Assembly: GCF_030272615.1 (NCBI RefSeq)
Contig: NC_081413.1
Coordinates: forward strand, 606,832,209-606,896,208
Reading direction: 5' to 3'
Length of the DNA stretch: 64,000 nucleotides
DNA from: Cryptomeria japonica
Lineage: Eukaryota > Streptophyta > Pinopsida > Cupressales > Cupressaceae
The first letter of the stretch is position 1, and every line of letters starts with the position of its first letter. Under the pieces are notes generated by a model that saw only the letters and a program-made list of their open reading frames with translations, was not told the origin of the DNA and did not search any database. Shown one piece after another: positions 58,180-64,000 of the stretch. The position numbers and the translations under genes are program-made.

Positions 58180-60600
58180 ATAAGCAGTTCATTTGGCTGA
58201 AGATAACCAACAATGAGGTAACGATCAGGCTGGCTGCTTATTACTTTGCTCCAAAAAGTTTGAAATTCTGCAAGACGAGGAATATAGATAACAAAGATAC
58301 TTATGCTGCTTTAAAAAAAGACATCTGTATTTTCAGTAACTCTGGAGAAATAGTTCTAATTGGTGATTTCAATGCTAGTACAGCAAACCATCAATCTAGG
58401 ACAGCGAAGAAAGAGAGGATAACAACGCTTTATGGCTAGAGGAAAATGGAGACAGGATGTGGGAAAGGGCTTCACAAGATCAGTATGGGACTGTATTACA
58501 TTTTGGTGCAGAGCTCCTTGGGCTATGCAGTTTTTATGGCTTGGTTATTTGTAATGACATGAGAACTTGGTCAGGATCCGGTGGTTTCACTTGTAAAACC
58601 TACAATGGGCGAAATGTGGTGGATGACATAATCTGCTCTCGGAGTTCTATTTTCAAGATGTTGGAGTTCAATATCAAGAATTGCCCTATGGAGTTGAAAT
58701 CCGATCATATGCCTCTTCTTGTAAAGTGTGGCATTCACACAAATAACCTTCATGAGAAGCAGGACCAACACATGCACACAAAAGTCCATAAACAGGGTAA
58801 AATTCTTGTAAATCAGGAAAACCAAGAACTTTTTGTTGCTGCCCATGAGCAACACTTTAAGATGGCAAAAAACAACATAGGAGACAGGGAAAACAATGAA
58901 GAAAATGATTAGAATCGCAGCAATATGTTGATCCCTTTAATCAACAAGGCTCTAAAGTTTTGTAAGAGATCTTGGCCTATGAAGAAGACTAAAAATTATT
59001 TCTCGGCTAACCCTTGGTATGGTGAAGAATGTAAGGCTGTTAAAATATCATTTAAAGGGAAGAAATGAAACAAAGAAAATAAGATAAAATATGAAAATTT
59101 GATAAAATATAAAAAAGAAGGTTATGTGATTTGGAGGAGGAAAGAGTTAATATCTTTGGGAAAACACAATCCCAAAGGTTTCTAGAGGGAGCTGAAGCAA
59201 AAGGGAAAAACGACAGAAAATAAGATCTCGAATGCCCATTGGTTAGATTATGCAAAGCTTCTCCATGAACAAGCTCAAGAGAAGAGTAACCCTTCTAGGA
59301 TTGACACATCACATGAGCTCTTCTCCATAGAAGATATCAAACAAGGCATAAAGAATTTAGCAGGGGGTAAAGCTCAAGACATTGATGGGCTGCAAGTTGA
59401 ATTCCTAAAATGGGAAGCGGAACTCCTTGCTCCACACATTAAAGAGAGTTTTTAACAACATCACACAAAACAACTTCCGGCTCAAGGGGACAACTAGTGC
59501 TGTTATTCCTATCTACAAAAGTGGAGATATCAATGAGCTTTCCAACTATCATACTATTATGATCAACCCTCTCCTCGGAAAACATTTTGGTAGCATAATT
59601 GAACATAGAATCAGCAGGTGGGCAGAAAAAGAGGGAAAAAAAAGCCAAAGGGTAGGCTACCTTTAGGCAAGGGTACTCTACCATTGATCACTAAATCACT
59701 CTTCAACACTTCATTGAAAAGGTTTTGGACGCCCAAGGTAGAGAAGCCTTCCGTTGCTTCATTGATTTCAAAAAATCCTTTGACACTATTCCTATGTACA
59801 AGCATTGGAGTAGAATGGAGGAACTTGGGATTCTAGACAAATTTAGAGTAGCAGTCCACAAACTTTATGAGCAGGTTAGTGCCAAAATCAGAATTAAAGA
59901 GGGTATGTTAGAGTGTTTTGGCAGCAATATTGGAGTCAAACAGGGATGTCCTCTATCTACCATGTTGTTTGACTTATATATTGATAAACTAGAAGAATGA
60001 CTAAACAAGACCATGGGAAAAGGCATTCAGCTGACAGGTTCCGTGGTGAAGTTACTTTTGTATGTGGGTGGTCTTATTCTAATTGCAAAGTCTGCTCATG
60101 GTTTGAGAGAACATTTGAATGCTTTAGAGCTCTTTTGCCAAGAGGTCGGGATGCAAGTAAACATCAGCAAGACCAAAGTCATTATCTTTTCTTTGAGAAG
60201 GAAGAAGCAGCAAGTTAACTTTATCTTTGTGGGCAGCTCATTGGAAATAGTGGAAAAATACAAGTTCCTAAGAATTGATTTTCACAATAGACTCTGCTGG
60301 GTTTCTTGTAGAAAAAAAATATCCGAGGATGGAGAGTTCTTACCTTCTTCAGAAAAGGCACAAGAAAGCAAAGTTATGGGATTGGAAAACCTAGAAAAGT
60401 CTGTTTAGTTTGTTGGTCGTGCCAGTTGTCCTCTATGGTTGTGAGGTTTGGGGGAGTAACATGTCAAACCTCAAGTGGAGACAACTTTAAAGAATCCAAA
60501 AACATTTAATCACCAGAAATCTTAAAGTCAAATCCATGATTCCCTATGAGAACTGTTATCACAAAAGCTTGCACCTTTGCTGAGCTATCAACTCAGCAAC
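58180..60600 (+). pseudogene. Second LINE-type retrotransposon ORF (endonuclease and RT), inactive
   Basis: The endonuclease part begins IRLAAYYFAPKSLKF (about 58220) and has GDFNAS (about 58362) and SDHMPLLV (about 58700). Reverse transcriptase pieces are KAQDIDGLQVEFLKWE (about 59370), TSAVIPIYKSGDINELSNYH, and CFIDFKKSFDTIPMYKHWSR with the first catalytic Asp region. GVKQGCPLSTMLFDLYIDKL follows, then LLLYVGGLILIAKSAHGL. The usual YADD is YVGG, so both active-site Asp are lost. It ends with VVPVVLYGCEVWG and RIQKHLITRNLKVK. Frame changes and stops (for example 58431, 58912, 59455, 60000, 60408, 60488) occur throughout. It belongs to a different LINE group from the element at 11.6-18.8 kb and has no RNase H. 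Confidence 0.8.
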
Positions 60601-62423
60601 CTTGTGAAACATGGAAACAACCCCGAAGTGTGGAACCTTGCGCAAGGGAGTTGAATCTCCGGAGAAGGCCGACTTCCTTCTCAATCTAGGTGCAAGTGTT
60701 GAACCAACTCAACACTTCAAAACTGACTCCTAGGCCTATCCTAACAAATTGCAGAGGTAAAGGGAAGAGAGAAATGCTTGAAATAAAAGGAGGTGATGCA
60801 CCAAGAAGAGATTGTTCCTCTTCCTACCCGAAATGACACAAAAAATCAACTGAAACACCCAGGAAATGCACAACTTCATTTGTATGAGTGACCCCAATGC
60901 ATGTATGAAGGTTAGAATTCACTGAATGCCAAGAGGGGATAAGGTTTCCCACAAGTCACACTCAGAAATAAATTTAACATAGCATATATGAGAGAAGAAC
61001 CACAAAACATACACCTATGATGAAGGTAAGGAAACATACACAACATACATAAGTTGAAAGTAGGCAAGAATGGTGATTTCAATTAATTATAAGGCCAATG
61101 GCCAAATTTACAGTTGCACAAATGCAAGATAAAATACAAGAGAAGTGGGAGAGCATGGAATAGCTCAAGCCAACAGGGAGAGAACCCTTTACAATGAGGC
61201 TTAACAACCTTTATATAGAAAAATGGTTACAAGAGTGATCATGAAAGATCCCTAAATAGGTCTTTTGATGCCCTGTTTTAATTTTAATTTAATAAACTAT
61301 ATATGGGGCCTTTTTGCTGTTCTTAGAGACTAGACAGAATATGCAAAAGAGTTTGTTTCTTTTGTGTTGTTTTTTTGGTGATGGGGTTTGCAACACATGA
61401 CAAGAAACAACATAAATGATAAAAATGAACTGTAATCAAGAGATCAGCTTCTGATTTTTGTATGACAGCAGATTACAATCATCTAGAAGTGAAATAACAA
61501 TCACATGTACAAACAGAAAACATACCAAAGATCTAGTGCTAGGGTTTGAGGCTAGTTTGCTATCTAGAAAATGGATACAAGCTGAGAAGGATGGTGTAGG
61601 AGCAGATCAGTGGATTCAATCTGCTTATTCTGCCATAAGATGAATTACCAATAACAAATTGGGCAAGAACCCAATTACCAGCTGGAAATCCAACCTTTGC
61701 CAAGCAAAATTATACAATTTTGACCTTCTTTTCCCACTGTTTTGCTCACCCTGATCACAAATCCAGTCAGTTGACTGTGATTTCTTCCACACTCCCCTTT
61801 CTAATCCCAACAATGAGATCAAGCACAAGAAATGGAGTTAGAACACTCCATTTAATTTTAAATTGATGCACAACCTTCTAGAATGGTACGGCCCTACCTG
61901 GAATGGTACGGCTGCAATTATGAAACCCACACTTGCTGCAATTTCAAGACAAACTGCTCAGAACTGATGTATTGTACCTAATGGTGATTGCTAGGCTGGT
62001 TTTGTTGCTAAATTGACCCCCAATGGGTCTAGACAAGGCACATCCTTGTCCCATGTGGGCAAATTAGTGGGTACACCTCCACTACCAATGCAGATATGAG
62101 GGTTCATGTCCTCCAAACACCTACAATTTCTGCTGCTAATGCAGAGCAGAGAAAAATCAGAAATAAAATAATAACATAATACCAATTCCCTCCTCCAAAA
62201 TGTCTAATAACCTTTTCCAAAGAGTGGCGTAACCCTAAATGGAATATCCCATTGGAATCCAACTAAAAAAGCATCTTCCTTGGCATCTTTTGGGTCCACG
62301 TAGCTTAAAGGCTTAAAGGCTTTTAAAGAATGACAAGGGTCCCACCATGCCATGTCATTTAAGTGATTTGAGCAAAGGGGTGGCATTGACATTAAAGGGG
62401 CCACTTTATTAAAAGGTACGCAT
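60601..62423. other. No recognisable gene
   Basis: Anonymous DNA, probably other repeats. A small local repeat 'gaatggtacggc' occurs at about 61880 and 61900. Confidence 0.5.
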
Positions 62424-62702
62424 TGTTTACCTCACTGGGTAAACAAGAAGAATACAGAAATCGAACAGTAATGCACAATGCCAATACAAAAGAAGTACCA
62501 GAATAAGCTTGCCATTAATGTCAAAGGATGTTCATATTATAATCTGTCGTCAATATTACATGTCCTCCAACACCCGGAGGTGGTACAATATATGACAGCC
62601 GAAGGGGTGCGACACAACCGTCGCGACTCCAACTACCTACCCGTCGGCTAACTAACTATCAATAATTATCATTACTAAACTATACATTTTTTCCCGATAA
62701 CA
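62424..62702 (-). repeat. Gypsy 3' LTR (related family)
   Basis: 279 bases with TG...CA ends, clearly related to the 273-base LTRs at 45618 and 50754 but well diverged. Confidence 0.8.
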
Positions 62703-62720
62703 TCATCCCCCCCAAAAAAG
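62703..62720 (-). other. Gypsy polypurine tract
   Basis: In plus sense TCATCCCCCCCAAAAAAG; on the minus strand it is a purine tract directly before the LTR, matching 45891-45910. Confidence 0.75.
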
Positions 62721-62781
62721 AAGTCGTCTCCGACGACTAACAACAAAATGGAGACAATGCATATATACACCCAAAACAAAG

Positions 62782-64000
62782 TCAAGGAGGGGGCTGAGGA
62801 AGCGTCCCTGAAGTCGAAGGCTGAGATGCAGGTGTCTGGGCCGCCAGGCGGGCGCGGAGCTCATAGACCTGCTGGGTGCGTGCTGCCACATCCCGCTCTG
62901 CCAGCAACACCTTCTCTAAGGCTGTCTTCACCATAAGCGCAGCCTCCAGTAGCTCCTTCTCCTTGGTATCGGCGGACTCTATCATGCGAACCAACTGAGC
63001 TTGAACAACATCTAACTCCTGCTGGACGAGACTCCGCGCACTCTGCTCCTCCGAAAGACGGGTGTCCACCACAACCTTCTTTGCGCAGGCTGTCTCAAGC
63101 TGTGCTACCAACTCTGATCTCTCGACTGCCCACGAGGCTTGTTGTCTGGCCATGTCCTGCTCTAACTCAACTCGAGCAGCCTCGCGAATCGCAGACTCAT
63201 GCTGTGTCTGGCGTAAGGCATAGTAGGCCTCCCTGTAAACCTGCTCAATCTCCCGGACGAGAGTCGTCACCCTACTCTCCACGACGGGCTGAGGCACACT
63301 CCAAGCCTCCAACATCGCATCCGTCTGGATAACTGGCCACCCTCGTGCCTCAAAACATGAAGTGAAAGCTGCGGGACAGCCGTCTCGCATAAACTGGAGG
63401 ACCTGCTCTAATTCCTCCACAACCTGCTGTAGAGCTCGTGTCTGAGCCGCGGCCACCACTCGCCGACCCCTCGTCACCATATCTGCCAAGTAAACCTCAA
63501 TATCCTCCCCATCCAGCCCCGATGTAGGTACAGGAAGCCCACATGGTAACTCAACAGTCTCCTCAGGGACCACACCTGCTGCGTCCTGCTGGCACAACGG
63601 TGTCTCCCCCGCCCCCTCAAGTATAGCAGTCGCCTGCTCTGGGCCGGTAGGAACACCCTCTCCAGTCACCTGTCCCTCTGCTGGTGCCTGCGTCTCCGCC
63701 GAGGAATCCTCGAGATCCACCACCTCAGTGGGAGGCTCTCGCCGAGGTGAGAATACAGCTGCTCCTATGGGTGGCATCACTGTCATCTGGAATCTCCGGG
63801 TCAGCCAACTCCCCATAGCCGCCACCGATGGAGCTGCACTCAACACCTCCGACCCTCTCTCCCCCTCGGAAACATGTCCTGCGATGGGCTCCTCCAACAA
63901 GGAGGCAGCAACCGTCACCACTGCCTCGGATCCCACAACGTCCAGTCGCACCTGAGGCTCCGTCTCAACCATCTCCTCTGCCACGCCTCCCTGCGGTGGA
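62782..64000 (-). CDS. Intact accessory ORF of a Ty3/gypsy element (acidic N-terminus, long coiled coil)
   Basis: The frame is open from the right window edge to a stop at 62782. The first ATG in the window is at 63984, giving 400 residues, but no in-frame stop precedes it, so the true start may lie outside. Residues 1-160 are acidic and Pro/Ala/Val-rich, probably disordered. Residues 160-235 contain EDIEVYLADMVTRGRRVVAA and EVLQFMRD-like helical text ending FEARGWPVIQTDAMLEAWSV. Residues 240-382 are Glu/Gln/Ala/Arg-rich with heptad-like Leu/Val spacing (ELVAQLETACAKKVVVDTRL), a likely coiled coil. The last 20 residues are Pro/Ser-rich. There is no signal peptide, membrane segment, zinc knuckle, protease or polymerase motif. 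A decayed copy occupies the same place at 45930-46400. Function unknown. Confidence 0.7.
   Translation of the reverse strand, partial: PPQGGVAEEMVETEPQVRLDVVGSEAVVTVAASLLEEPIAGHVSEGERGSEVLSAAPSVAAMGSWLTRRFQMTVMPPIGAAVFSPRREPPTEVVDLEDSSAETQAPAEGQVTGEGVPTGPEQATAILEGAGETPLCQQDAAGVVPEETVELPCGLPVPTSGLDGEDIEVYLADMVTRGRRVVAAAQTRALQQVVEELEQVLQFMRDGCPAAFTSCFEARGWPVIQTDAMLEAWSVPQPVVESRVTTLVREIEQVYREAYYALRQTQHESAIREAARVELEQDMARQQASWAVERSELVAQLETACAKKVVVDTRLSEEQSARSLVQQELDVVQAQLVRMIESADTKEKELLEAALMVKTALEKVLLAERDVAARTQQVYELRARLAAQTPASQPSTSGTLPQPPP

Larger units (their letters stand above)
62424..64000 (-). mobile_element. 3' end of a second Ty3/gypsy element, running off the right edge
   Basis: The 3' LTR at 62424-62702 starts TGTTTACCTCACTGGGTAAA and ends CGATAACA, parallel to TGTTTGCCCTCTCGGGTGAA and GCCAACA of the element at 45618-51026. 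The polypurine tract and the 'aagaagtcgtctcc' block after it are nearly identical in both. The accessory ORF begins just inside. The body, with gag-pol if present, lies beyond the window. Confidence 0.8.

Overview
The window looks like plant nuclear DNA, most probably from a gymnosperm. It holds no bacterial operons, rRNA or tRNA genes. It has one intron-containing plant receptor-kinase gene with a 6.6 kb intron. Most of the rest is old, nested, mutated transposable elements: Ty1/copia, Ty3/gypsy, LINE and hAT. The conifer-like assignment is an inference from long introns and many decayed LTR elements; no species marker is visible.

Layout. 1-1135 (-): a decayed uncharacterised ORF. 1144-2493: a copia-type LTR followed by a primer-binding-site-like motif. 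3179-5090: an irregular array of short hairpin motifs, split by a solo LTR (3227-4445) with 5-bp target duplications. 6570-9563: a second decayed uncharacterised ORF, interrupted by an AT-rich LTR-like insert. About 11.65-18.8 kb (+): a near full-length but broken LINE with ORF1, endonuclease, reverse transcriptase and RNase H. 19.9-29.5 kb (-): the host gene, a C-type-lectin receptor-like (pseudo)kinase of the Arabidopsis At1g52310 type. Its 3' end is partly tandem-duplicated and its first exon was not found. 30218-33556: a hAT element with terminal inverted repeats, an exact 8-bp target duplication and a broken transposase. 35389-41246: a complete-looking copia element whose integrase is missing, inserted beside or within an older hAT relative (41.25-43.6 kb). 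45618-51026 (-): a Ty3/gypsy element with 98.5% similar LTRs that has lost RT, RNase H and most of integrase. 53.4-54.0 kb: GC-rich tandem repeats. 56.6-57.2 kb (-): a probable gypsy integrase relic. 58.2-60.6 kb (+): a second, different LINE with a destroyed RT active site. 62424 to the right edge (-): the 3' end of a second gypsy element related to the 45.6-51.0 kb one.

The most unusual item is the long accessory ORF just inside the 3' LTR of the right-hand gypsy element (62782-64000, minus). It encodes at least 400 residues with an acidic Pro/Ala-rich N-terminus and a long predicted coiled coil, and no domain I recognise. A decayed homologue sits at the same place in the gypsy element at 45.6-51.0 kb, so the ORF appears to be a shared component of this retrotransposon lineage.

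Only two coding units read without breaks: the three visible exons of the lectin receptor kinase and the accessory ORF. All transposase, RT and gag-pol genes carry stops, frameshifts or deletions.
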